Shown here: piece by piece, positions 47,257-55,271 of the stretch
How the letters are laid out: each line of letters starts with the position of its first letter
How positions within the stretch are numbered: position 1 is the stretch's first letter
Source: Candidatus Tenderia electrophaga
GTDB taxonomy: Bacteria; Pseudomonadota; Gammaproteobacteria; Tenderiales; Tenderiaceae
Reading direction: 5' to 3'
Assembly: GCA_001447805.1 (NCBI GenBank)
Contig: CP013099.1
Location: 2,303,181-2,367,180 of the forward strand
DNA: 64,000 nucleotides
The notes under the pieces: model-generated
The model's input: only the letters and a program-made list of their open reading frames with translations
Database searches by the model: none
What the model was told of the DNA's origin: nothing
Made by a program: the position numbers and the translations under genes

Positions 47257-47424
47257 ATGAAACTCAGCGAAACCATTGCAGCCGCCCTGCTAGTGAACGC
47301 CCTGATGATCACGCTGCCTGCCTGCGATCAGCAAGCTCCTCTCGATGAGGCTGGTGAGGAAATTGACGACACAGCCGAAGACACGGACGATGCCATCGAA
47401 GATGCCGCCGACGACGCAGGCTGA
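47257..47424 (+). CDS. Small acidic lipoprotein
   Basis: A 55-residue predicted lipoprotein. The signal segment MKLSETIAAALLVNALMITL ends at the lipobox LPAC, followed by a very acidic tail of Asp/Glu/Ala repeats (EEIDDTAEDTDDAIEDAADD). GCGAAAGAA lies upstream of the ATG. Tails like this occur in small lipoproteins of unknown function that accompany DUF883 or CsbD genes. The upstream in-frame extension is Arg/Cys-rich and unlikely to be translated. Confidence 0.7.
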   Translation: MKLSETIAAALLVNALMITLPACDQQAPLDEAGEEIDDTAEDTDDAIEDAADDAG

Positions 47425-47447
47425 TCCGCTGCCTCTTCCCAATTGGC

Positions 47448-47912
47448 GTGCCCCACCAGCCGCTGAAATGCTCCGCAAAGCGGTTCTGGTGCTTCGGTTC
47501 AGGTAGTACGCACCGGGGCATCACGAACGAAAATTGGCTTGTAACGGCGCATAGTGACCCGCCAATTATTGCAGGGGACTTCAACGATGTAGCATGGTCC
47601 TATACCACGAACCTGTTTCAAAAAACCAGTGGCCTGCTCGACTCACGCGTCGGGCGGGGGATGTACAACACCTACAACGCCAGGAACCCGATCCTGCGCT
47701 GGCCGCTCGATCACGTCTTCCACTCCGATCATTTCAAGCTCGTGCGCATGGAGAAAGGACCCGCCTGGGGATCAGATCATTTTCCCATCTTCATCGAACT
47801 GAGCCTTGAGCCTGGAGCAGAGGCCGATCAGGAAGAATCTGATACAAACCGGGCGGAAGAGGATAAGGTAGATGAGAAGATCGAAGATGGTGAGCAGCAA
47901 ACGGAAGAATGA
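47448..47912 (+). pseudogene. Endonuclease/exonuclease/phosphatase-family protein, 5'-truncated
   Basis: The readable part contains PPIIAGDFNDVAWSYTT, then RVGRGMYNTYNARNPILRWP and LDHVFHSDHFKL, ending GSDHFPIFIEL. These are the last catalytic blocks of an EEP-fold enzyme (GDFN, DHVF and SDHFP with active-site Asn, Asp and His). The first about 200 residues, including the N-terminal metal-binding Glu block, are absent, so it cannot be active. A charged Glu-rich tail follows. The stop overlaps the region in front of the Crp/Fnr gene. Confidence 0.75.
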
Positions 47913-48046
47913 GCCACGCCTTTCGATCACCACCTTGCCCAGATACGGGCACGCGGCGCCTCGGCTTATGTACGCTACCGCGCAGACACACGCAGCGCTT
48001 TACTCCAAGCTGCCAAGAATTGCCAGAGCACGCCGGGAGATTGCAT

Positions 48047-48754
48047 GTGCCGTCCACCGAGTCATCACCTTCTGCCAATCGCCTGATCGCCGCCCTACCA
48101 CGTAAGGACCGCCAGCGGTTTTTGGCCGGCTGCGCGCCCGTCGAACTCGTGTTTGCGGAAGTGCTTGCCAAACCCGGCACACTCATCGCCCACGTCTACT
48201 TCCCCACGGAAAGTTCCATTTCCCTGACGACGCCGACAGATGCCTGCGCCAGTCTTGAGGTAAGCATGGTAGGCGATGAAGGCATGCTCGGCACCACCCT
48301 TATACTTGGGGTGGACATCTCTCCGCTGCACGCCGTGGTGCAGGGCGCCGGCCCGGCGCTGCGCATGGACACCGCCCGGTTTCGCCGCGAACTCACAACC
48401 AGCACTACGCTGCAACGGGAAGTGAAACGATATCTCTATGTAACGATGAATCAAATGGCACAAACGGCTGCCTGCGCCCGCCTCCATGTGGTAGAGAAGC
48501 GGCTTGCCCGCTGGCTGCTGATGACGCATGACCGCGCGCACTCCGATGAGTTTTACGTCACGCATGAATTCCTGGCCTATATGCTGGGCGTGCGCCGCGT
48601 CGGCGTCACCATGGCCGCCACTTCGTTACAAAAGCGCAAGCTGATCAGCTACAGCCGAGGGAGAATCACCGTTCTCGATCGTGTCGGCCTCGAAGCCGCG
48701 GCCTGCGCGTGTTACGCGGCCGACAAGGCGGCCTATACACGGATAATGGCTTAG
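48047..48754 (+). CDS. Crp/Fnr-family transcriptional regulator (second copy)
   Basis: A 235-residue regulator. The sensory beta-roll (about 10-125) contains VYFPTESSISLTTP, and a winged helix-turn-helix near 165-225 contains THEFLAYMLGVRRVGVTMAA. I prefer the GTG at 48047, which has GGGAGA about 7 bases upstream and gives the normal N-terminus. An ATG at 47909 would add 46 unconserved residues. It shares the LARWLLM...TH.FLA.MLGVRR pattern with the protein at 29,515. It has no Fnr cysteine cluster. Confidence 0.85.
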   Translation: MPSTESSPSANRLIAALPRKDRQRFLAGCAPVELVFAEVLAKPGTLIAHVYFPTESSISLTTPTDACASLEVSMVGDEGMLGTTLILGVDISPLHAVVQGAGPALRMDTARFRRELTTSTTLQREVKRYLYVTMNQMAQTAACARLHVVEKRLARWLLMTHDRAHSDEFYVTHEFLAYMLGVRRVGVTMAATSLQKRKLISYSRGRITVLDRVGLEAAACACYAADKAAYTRIMA

Positions 48755-49066
48755 CGTTACCGCGGCTGGAGAACTTGTCCCCTTCATCAATATAGAGGTG
48801 CCCTAGAGTATATGACTCGTTAGATACAATGCAGATGCCCCACGCAACCCATGCACTCCTCCACCGGAACACTTGGCGAAAGCGCGGAAGTTTTACGGAC
48901 CACCCACTGTTGCGTACCGTTGCGGGGCAAAGCTGCGTATCAATGGCGTGAAGTCGATCATTTGAAACTCGAGGTTACAAATTGTACGGAGGCACACCAT
49001 GATTCGTCTGTTGTTCCATGGCCCCTAGGGCGGCAAGTAGAGTCTATGCGCCGGGACTACTGCCGA
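48755..49066. other. Gene-poor gap between the Crp/Fnr gene and the ABC exporter
   Basis: No recognisable gene lies in these 312 bases. One ATG behind a strong GGAGG site (about 49,000) opens only a 9-codon frame, MIRLLFHGP, which may be the start of a lost small gene. Confidence 0.45.
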
Positions 49067-50101
49067 TTACATCAGCCACCGTTTCTTCATTAACTGATAA
49101 GACAGGAAAGAGGTCAAAAGCCCAACTCCGAAAAGGGCGATCAACTGCAACGGAAAATCCGCGAGACCACCCCCTTCCAGCAGAATCGACTTGATCGGCC
49201 GGTAAAACTGGTAGGAGGGAAGCAAGGGCGCCACACTGTTAAGTTTCTCCGAGAAATCGGCGAGCGCGGAAGGAAGAAGGTGCGGCAGATAGAAAACCAC
49301 GCCCAGGGTTCGCGCACTGGCCTGGGTTCGGCACAAAAAACCGACGAAGATACCGAACGAACTGAAACAGAATCCGCCCGCCATCAGAAAGACGACATAG
49401 CTCAAACCGCCGCCGGGCGCCAATTCAAACGTCATCAGCAGATGAAGCAAGAGCGACGCGGTGGCTATCAGGATCATCCCCAGACATACCTTGGCGAGCA
49501 ACCACTCGGCCTCATGAATCGGCGTCTGCAACAAGCCGAGGAGCAGCTGCTTCTCTTTTTCTTCGGCCACCTGCGTCGGCAGGACGATGAAACCGACCAG
49601 CAGGACCAGCATCAATATCCAGGTCGGCAGCATCTGTCTCTGAATCCCGCTCTCGTGAAGGGAGCGGATCTCCGAGATCCAATTGTTTCCCTTCCCCTCC
49701 AGCGCCCGTTGCAGCCCGGAAACGGTTTCGACGATCGCCAGGGTCTGAAAAGAGGCCTTGTCCAGAACGATCAGCGCACTGCCTTGCGTCTCCTTACTCC
49801 ACGGAAGCAGAAGCCCGTCACCGCTCCGATCCATCAACCAGCGGTTCCCTTGCTCTTCGTTCAGAAGCCGGGAAACCGCAAAGGCATGATCGGCCGCCTG
49901 GAGACTTTGAATCAATGCGGGAGGATAGTTCCCATTTTCAAGTAAGCCGATATTGATCTTCTGAACATGCGGTTGCTCCGTGTCGACCAGTTCCAACGCC
50001 ACGAAAACAAAGAGAGGCACAAAGAGGACCAGGTAGAGGGTCTTGTTCTTGAATGCAATCGCCAAATCATTAAAAGTCAGTATCGCGACGTTTCTGATCA
50101 T
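49067..50101 (-). CDS. ABC-2 type transporter permease
   Basis: A 344-residue membrane subunit. One membrane helix near 20-40 is followed by a large soluble domain (about 45-165) and a cluster of five helices (about 170-340), with VAEEKEKQLLLGLLQTPI characteristic of ABC-2 permeases. It overlaps the ATPase gene by four bases (ATGA), so the two form one transporter. The substrate is unknown. Base and codon use look less GC-rich than in neighbouring genes, by eye, hinting at acquisition. Confidence 0.85.
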   Translation of the reverse strand: MIRNVAILTFNDLAIAFKNKTLYLVLFVPLFVFVALELVDTEQPHVQKINIGLLENGNYPPALIQSLQAADHAFAVSRLLNEEQGNRWLMDRSGDGLLLPWSKETQGSALIVLDKASFQTLAIVETVSGLQRALEGKGNNWISEIRSLHESGIQRQMLPTWILMLVLLVGFIVLPTQVAEEKEKQLLLGLLQTPIHEAEWLLAKVCLGMILIATASLLLHLLMTFELAPGGGLSYVVFLMAGGFCFSSFGIFVGFLCRTQASARTLGVVFYLPHLLPSALADFSEKLNSVAPLLPSYQFYRPIKSILLEGGGLADFPLQLIALFGVGLLTSFLSYQLMKKRWLM

Positions 50102-50778
50102 GAGTAGAGATTCTGATGAATGCGTGACTCGAAATATTCACCTGGGAGACCGTCGAAGACGAGGCTTCCTTGATGGAGGACCATGATCCGTGTCGCGAGG
50201 GTTTTGATGTCCTCGGGTCGATGAGAGGTGAAAAGTATCGTCTTCCCTGACGCATGGATGTTTTTCAACAGAAGGTAAATCTCTTTCGTCATTTCAAAAT
50301 CTAGACCCGAAGTCGGCTCGTCAAAGAGAAGTAGGGGTGGATCAGCGAGCAGCGAGCGCCCGATGCTGACCCGCTGCTTCAATCCTTTCGACAACACCTG
50401 AACCCTGTTTCTACGAAACGGGAGAAGATTGAATTCCCGCAACGTCCCTTCGATTCGCGAGACGGGAATCTGAAAAAGACGGGCAAAAAGGCCGAGGTTG
50501 TATTCGACCGAAAAGAAATCGAACAGATTCGGTGTTTCGGGAACGAATCCGATCTTCCTGACAAGGGCCCGCCTGTTATTGAGACTGATTCCGTCGACCC
50601 GGACTTCCCCACCGTCTGGAACCAGCCAACCGCCCAGCAGTTTTAGCAGGGTCGACTTCCCGGCGCCGTTGTGCCCCACCACCGCAATCAGCTCTCCCTT
50701 GTCGACGCTAAATCCGGTGGCAAGGAGACCTCTGTTTTCTTTATAAAGTTTGGAAAGATGATGAACTTCGAGATGCAT
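50098..50778 (-). CDS. ABC transporter ATP-binding protein
   Basis: A 226-residue ATPase with Walker A GHNGAGKST (about 34-42), signature LSKGLKQRVSIGRSLLADP (first residue Ser-Lys-Gly in place of Ser-Gly-Gly), Walker B LLLFDEPTSGLD and switch His in TSHRPED. It partners the ABC-2 permease downstream through an ATGA overlap. The pair resembles copper-handling NosF/NosY or general ABC-2 exporters, but nothing nearby fixes the substrate. Confidence 0.88.
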   Translation of the reverse strand: MHLEVHHLSKLYKENRGLLATGFSVDKGELIAVVGHNGAGKSTLLKLLGGWLVPDGGEVRVDGISLNNRRALVRKIGFVPETPNLFDFFSVEYNLGLFARLFQIPVSRIEGTLREFNLLPFRRNRVQVLSKGLKQRVSIGRSLLADPPLLLFDEPTSGLDFEMTKEIYLLLKNIHASGKTILFTSHRPEDIKTLATRIMVLHQGSLVFDGLPGEYFESRIHQNLYS

Positions 50779-50874
50779 GGAAGAGGTTACTTCGCAGAAA
50801 CGTGCCGAGGCGGCGTACTCCCGCCGGCCCCGTCCAACTCCTGACGTCTGGGACGGGGAATCCAGAGATTCTTT

Positions 50875-50940
50875 CTATACGCGCTTTGCCAGAAAGACAA
50901 CCAGAAGGACTAAAACAACTACCACCAGTACACCAGTCAT
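50875..50940 (-). CDS. 21-residue single-helix membrane peptide
   Basis: ATG 50940 opens a frame of 21 codons, MTGVLVVVVLVLLVVFLAKR plus V, almost pure hydrophobic residues with a basic end, as in known small membrane peptides. GGAG lies six bases upstream, an ideal ribosome site. It sits between the ABC ATPase gene and the DUF3309 gene on the same strand. Its existence as a product is inferred. Confidence 0.5.
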   Translation of the reverse strand: MTGVLVVVVLVLLVVFLAKRV

Positions 50941-51007
50941 AACGATCTCCTTTATTTTAGCTTTTGTGAATTGACCTGAATCTTGCGTGCGCCCGGTTTC
51001 GAACGCG

Positions 51008-51166
51008 CTATATCTTGCCCAGCAGCAACAGAATGAGGAGAATTACCAGCACCAGGCCCAGGACACCGCTGGGCGCATAACCCCATCCACGGCTATGGGG
51101 CCAGGCTGGAATCACGCCGATGAGCAGCAGAATCAGAACGATCAGCAGAATGGTTCCTAATGACAT
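51008..51166 (-). CDS. DUF3309-family micro membrane protein
   Basis: A 52-residue protein. The first helix MSLGTILLIVLILLLIGVIP is followed by the family loop AWPHSRGWGYAPSG and a second helix ending LLLLGKI. The WPHSRxWGYxPSG loop is diagnostic of DUF3309. GGGAGATATGAA precedes the ATG. Function is unknown; members accumulate with CsbD and PRC-barrel genes in stress-related loci. Confidence 0.9.
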   Translation of the reverse strand: MSLGTILLIVLILLLIGVIPAWPHSRGWGYAPSGVLGLVLVILLILLLLGKI

Positions 51167-51743
51167 TTCATATCTCCCAGGTAAGGCGCAGCTGCGCAGT
51201 GTCAGGAAACGCTTCCGAATTGATCCCGGAAGTCATCGTGATTTCCTTACAGGCCATGTTACTCTGGCGGGGACCCTCGTCTGTACGATGCCGCACATAG
51301 AACCCGGTACCTGGTCGTCGTAAGCGATGGCTCTCAGCAGTCCGCCAGTACCGCTCTGCTGAAAAAAGTTCGACGACAATACACAATCATTCCCATTCGT
51401 CACCCCCCTTCATTTGGCTATAATCCTACCGGGTCAACCGGTCACCGGGGTCGGCCCAAGTCAACCCACTGAATCTAAAAACAGAACAAGCCGATAAATA
51501 AGGTATTCCAGCGCTTGCTTTCCGTCGCCAATCGATGGACTGGCCTGGTCCGCCCCAGGAACCACGGGAACCGCGGTTTCTCCTTTGCGTGGTGCATGGC
51601 GGCTCACGGTTGCGAGTTATTATGAGATTCCCGTTTCTGTCAAACTACGCCAGTCTCCCCAGCAAAGGGGCGGGATCTCCATTTTGGAGCCGTGATGTTT
51701 ACCGTCGGATACTTTGATATCCACTCTTACCTTACCGCCCATC
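51167..51743. other. Gene-poor gap before PRC-barrel copy C
   Basis: In these 577 bases I find no gene with a recognisable product. The following 212 bases (51,744-51,955) are the duplicated leader of the PRC-barrel gene. Confidence 0.55.
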
Positions 51744-52430
51744 CGTTACCTCTTCAATCTTTCTGCGCCCGCCTTAGTACGCCAGCGAACAGACAGACCA
51801 ACTGCTTCGGCGTAATTTAAACCCTCATCCTGAATTCCATGTCTCGTGGCGATTCAATCCCCTTCCCGGTAATGATGCTGGCAAGGAAAAGCTGTGATGG
51901 AGCGTTAAACAGGACATTCCGTCCGACTAACACACCCGATTCAAAGGAGATTCATATGAAAAAACTACATTCATTTGCCTTATATGCATTGGTCACCCCC
52001 GTCATGACATTAGGTGCAGGTTCTTTGCTGGCTCAACAACCCACTGGCCAGAATAATGACCGTAAAATGCAGAGCGCACAGCAGGACCAGTCTCGCATAC
52101 AGAACCAGGGCTATCTACGCTCTACTCCGGCTAATTAATGGCATACAGGCGAGCAACCTGATCGGTGCCGATGTTAGAACCTCTGGTAATGAGGATGTCG
52201 GCTCGGTGAGTGACCTGATTATTGACGAGCGCGGTCAGGTCGTGGCTATTGTCGTCGGTGTCGGCGGGTTCCTGGGCATGGGCGAGAAGGACGTAGCCAT
52301 TGGCTGGGGTAATGTAACCCGATCTGAAAAATCTGATAAGAGCAAGATTCAGGTTAACGTGACCCGTGACAGTCTGATGTCTGCGCCGGAATTTAAACGC
52401 GCAGATTGAATTCCAGTTATCCACTTATTA
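51744..52430 (+). repeat. Direct repeat, copy C (leader plus PRC-barrel gene)
   Basis: A 687-base segment matches 53,857-54,539 (copy D) with about five substitutions and one 4-base insertion. It starts at CGTTACCTCTTCAATC and ends at CCACTTATTA in both copies. The copies flank a metalloprotease gene. Confidence 0.9.
51956..52409 (+). pseudogene. PRC-barrel protein, frameshifted copy C
   Basis: It has the same start (ATG behind AAAGGAGA), signal peptide and sequence as the intact copy at 54,069. A tandem duplication of TAAT near 52,131-52,138 shifts the frame and creates an immediate TAA after about 60 codons. The PRC-barrel domain itself (GADVRTSGNEDVGSVSDLII onward) remains readable only in the next frame to 52409. 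The truncated product would be a signal peptide plus a Gln-rich linker. Confidence 0.88.
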
Positions 52431-52446
52431 ATAGTGAAATAATAGG

Positions 52447-52475
52447 CGGCAGCGACGAAAGTCGTTGCCGTTTTC
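52447..52475 (+). terminator. Rho-independent terminator after PRC-barrel copy C
   Basis: GGCAGCGAC (52448-52456) pairs with GTCGTTGCC (52461-52469) through a GAAA tetraloop, extended by one C-G pair and followed by TTTTC. It is not part of the duplicated unit. Copy D has the barrel gene there instead. Confidence 0.8.
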
Positions 52476-52603
52476 ATATTCGGCCGACACAAACCCGTAA
52501 CCAGGTGCCCTCATCGGCATCCCGTGCCAGCTCCACACTGTCCCAGCACAGGCCGACCTTCTTCTCATCCATGCCAAGTAGGTCGCCGACGATTAATGAC
52601 GGG

Positions 52604-53431
52604 TTATCTGATGGATCCGATCTCCTTGTCCTCGATCGTGATGATCACGGAATGATCGATCAGATTGTTGGCGTGATACGCCTCGTCGCTCACCTTCTGG
52701 GCCAGTTGGGTAACGACGCCATTGGCCGGTCCGCCGTCATCGGCGGCACGCCCGTAGAGCAGCTGGACGCCACGCAGATCGCCGGGCTGCAGATCGTCGA
52801 AGGCCTCGGTATAGCGAAACGCCATCACCTGCCCGGATGGCCCGGGATGGTCCAGGCCGATGGCGTGACCGATCTCGTGAATCAGCGTATAGCGGATGTC
52901 GTATACATCCTCATCGCCATCAAACCCAACCTTCCACTCGTGGTCGGGATTCAAGCACACCAGCGCCTGTTCGATGGCGCGCACACCCTCCTCCGGATCG
53001 GGCGCGTAGGATACGTTGGCGAATGCCCGCCCGCGCGGCTGCCCCTGGGCACCGAGGATGATATCCGCCTCCCTCGCATCGTCGACCTCGTGAAATGACA
53101 GACCGGCAGCGCGTTCCCAAACCCGAAACGCCGCCGCGGTCTCGCGCGCCAGCGTCTCCCTGGAGAGGTTTCCCCCAAAAAGCGCATCGATCGGCGCCAG
53201 ATCACGACAGTTGCGCGCATCATCGAACCGTAGCGTCTTCCCGGCAAAGGCATAGCTGACACTGGCCCCCGCCCCCAACCGCCGCTCTCCCCACTTCACC
53301 TTGTAGCCGTCCAGCTCGAGCAGCCGGTACCCGGCTTCGCCGGCATAGGCAGGCAGCGGAAACGCCAAGGGCAGCAGTCCGGCCGTTATTAACGCTAGTA
53401 TGGGAAGGGTTGCACACGGAACTGATCGCAC
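52604..53431 (-). CDS. Matrixin-like (M10) zinc metalloprotease
   Basis: A 275-residue exported protease. A signal peptide (about 1-30, ending PLPAYA) leads to the catalytic region with the full zinc motif HEIGHAIGLDH (about 184-194) and a following GQVM Met-turn, as in matrixins. A serralysin or interstitial-collagenase fold is likely; no calcium-binding RTX repeats are present. The start is GTG with GGAG six bases upstream. It lies in reverse orientation between the two direct repeats of the PRC gene. Substrate unknown; extracellular or periplasmic action expected. Confidence 0.88.
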   Translation of the reverse strand: MRSVPCATLPILALITAGLLPLAFPLPAYAGEAGYRLLELDGYKVKWGERRLGAGASVSYAFAGKTLRFDDARNCRDLAPIDALFGGNLSRETLARETAAAFRVWERAAGLSFHEVDDAREADIILGAQGQPRGRAFANVSYAPDPEEGVRAIEQALVCLNPDHEWKVGFDGDEDVYDIRYTLIHEIGHAIGLDHPGPSGQVMAFRYTEAFDDLQPGDLRGVQLLYGRAADDGGPANGVVTQLAQKVSDEAYHANNLIDHSVIITIEDKEIGSIR

Positions 53432-53856
53432 CGCAGTCTCCTAACTAAAGATACCTGAAAGCACGGGAATCGATGCGCTTTGAAGGCGCATGGGGACTCC
53501 GGCACAGGATAACGAACATCGAACTAATAGGTGCGGCACCGCACCGACAAAACTTTAGTTTATACTCAGACCTGAATCCGTGGCTTAACCGCGGCGCCTA
53601 GCACAAGCTCCTGATTCCACAGCGAATCGAAAAATGCCCGCATAACCTAAGGGTGAAGCTAAGATTTTTGAAACCCCCGGGCACTGGCCGTAGGTAGAGA
53701 ACGATCCAGGCGCCAGCCTCACACTACAACCCCATGGATTTCCGGGAATGCGTAGCAAAAGACACCGCTATGGTTGCGGAGTGCGTAGACAGCTTGCTCA
53801 CTTTGTTCGTGGTGGCGGACGACCATCGTCTTGTGGGTTACAGAATTAAAGGTTTT
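53432..53856. other. Gap between the metalloprotease and PRC-barrel copy D
   Basis: A short forward frame from 53,734 (DDHRLVGYRIKGFRYLFN) runs into the start of the repeat and may be the tail of a lost gene; I cannot name it. Otherwise nothing is seen. Confidence 0.4.
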
Positions 53857-54539
53857 CGTTACCTCTTCAATCTTTCTGCGCCCGCCTTAGTACGCCAGCG
53901 AACAGACAGACCAACTGCTTCGGCGTAATTTAAACCCTCATCCTGAATTCCATGTCTCGTGGCGATTCAATCCCCTTCCCGGTAATGATGCTGGCAAGGA
54001 AAAGCTGTGATGAAGCGTTAAACAGGACATTCCGTCCGACTAACACACCCGATTCAAAGGAGATTCATATGAAAAAACTACATTCATTTGCCTTATATGC
54101 ATTGGTCACCCCCGTCATGACATTAGGTGCAGGTTCTTTGCTGGCTCAACAACCCACTGGCCAGAATAATGACCGTAAAATGCAGAGCGCACAGCAGGAC
54201 CAGTCTCGCATACAGAACCAAGGCTATCTACGCTCTACTCCGGCTAATGGCATACAGGCGAGCAACCTGATCGGTGCCGATGTTAGAACCTCTGGTAATG
54301 AGGATGTCGGCTCGGTGAGTGACCTGATTATTGACGAGCGCGGTCAGGTCGTGGCTATTGTCGTCGGTGTCGGCGGGTTCCTGGGCATGGGCGAGAAGGA
54401 CGTCGCCATTGGCTGGGGTAATGTAACCAGATCTGAAAAATCTGATAAGAGCAAGATTCAGGTTAACGTGACCCGTGACAGTCTGATGTCTGCGCCGGAA
54501 TTTAAACGCGCAGATTGAATTCCAGTTACCCACTTATTA
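53857..54539 (+). repeat. Direct repeat, copy D (leader plus PRC-barrel gene)
   Basis: A 683-base partner of copy C, lacking the 4-base TAAT insertion. It abuts the start of the barrel repeat B at 54,540 without a spacer. Confidence 0.9.
54069..54518 (+). CDS. Exported PRC-barrel domain protein, intact copy D
   Basis: A 149-residue protein. A signal peptide (about 1-26, ending GSLLA) and a Gln-rich linker (27-60) are followed by a PRC-barrel domain (about 64-140) with GADVRTSGNEDVGSVSDLII and the typical VGGFLGMGEKDVAIGW loop. It resembles periplasmic PRC-barrel proteins found with stress genes. AAAGGAGA precedes ATG 54069. An upstream frame to 53,952 has no ribosome site. The barrel gene B follows by 169 bases with no terminator between. 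Confidence 0.88.
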   Translation: MKKLHSFALYALVTPVMTLGAGSLLAQQPTGQNNDRKMQSAQQDQSRIQNQGYLRSTPANGIQASNLIGADVRTSGNEDVGSVSDLIIDERGQVVAIVVGVGGFLGMGEKDVAIGWGNVTRSEKSDKSKIQVNVTRDSLMSAPEFKRAD

Positions 54540-55271
54540 GTGGCCGTTTTCAATTGATATTTTTTAATGAAACGGCCCGGCACTGGGGCTAACTTAGTCT
54601 CAGGGTTCGACCTGAGAGCGAACAACCATGAACGAAATGGCTTCAGGTCGAAATGTTTATCAACCACTCATTTAGAAGGAGTCACTCATGAAGAACACGG
54701 CAGCAGTAATATGTTTCTTAACCACCGTTATACCCGGTCTGTCGATGGCGCAGCTTGGATATGGTCCCGTCGAAGGGGATCGAGAGTTGTCCGTTGCCGG
54801 GACCGGCAGTAGCGAATCGGATTTCGACAACGGAAGCTTCGGCATCACCGGCGACATGGGCTGGTATTTCCGTGACAACATGGTCGCGGGGGTGCGTCAA
54901 AGCATCAATTACGCCAGCATCGAAGGGGCGTCGCTGAACGATGATTTCTGGAATGGCTCGACACGCGGCTACCTGAATTATCAATTCGGCTCGTCGCAAT
55001 GGCGACCCTTCGTCGGCGGCAGTCTTGGCATGATCTATGGTGATGGCGTCAACAACAGCGGCTTTGCCGGGGTGGAGCTGGGATTGAAGTATTATGTCCT
55101 CGCCAAGACCTACATCCTGGCCCGCCTGGACTATCAGTGGTTCTTTGATGACTCGGACGACATCGATGACACCTTTGACGACGGCGCCTGGCAAAACACG
55201 GTAGGCATAGGTTTTAACTTCTGAATGTCGGCACGTTCGCGTTGTCTGCAGCCGACGGCGCTGCGGTAGGT
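54540..55271 (+). repeat. Duplicated segment, copy B (leader, barrel gene and start of 3' scar)
   Basis: It matches 42,974-43,706. The core 54,636-54,878 is identical to copy A over 243 bases. Confidence 0.85.
54688..55224 (+). CDS. Outer-membrane beta-barrel protein, copy B
   Basis: A 178-residue exported barrel protein, identical to copy A (43,122) except for six conservative substitutions (Ala/Ser, Leu/Met, Val/Leu, Ala/Ser, Glu/Asp, Leu/Ile), all in the last half. The same signal peptide and terminal GIGFNF sorting signal are present. It follows the PRC-barrel gene D and could be co-transcribed with it. Both copies appear functional. Confidence 0.85.
   Translation: MKNTAAVICFLTTVIPGLSMAQLGYGPVEGDRELSVAGTGSSESDFDNGSFGITGDMGWYFRDNMVAGVRQSINYASIEGASLNDDFWNGSTRGYLNYQFGSSQWRPFVGGSLGMIYGDGVNNSGFAGVELGLKYYVLAKTYILARLDYQWFFDDSDDIDDTFDDGAWQNTVGIGFNF

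Noticed and set aside
51839-51955. An upstream start for the PRC-barrel genes (also 53,952)
   Set aside because: No ribosome site precedes it; AAAGGAGA at the inner ATG and the signal peptide there fix the start.
53734-53928. A 64-codon + strand gene running into repeat D
   Set aside because: Its last third is repeat leader sequence shared with copy C, it has no ribosome site, and no family is recognised; at most it is a gene remnant.
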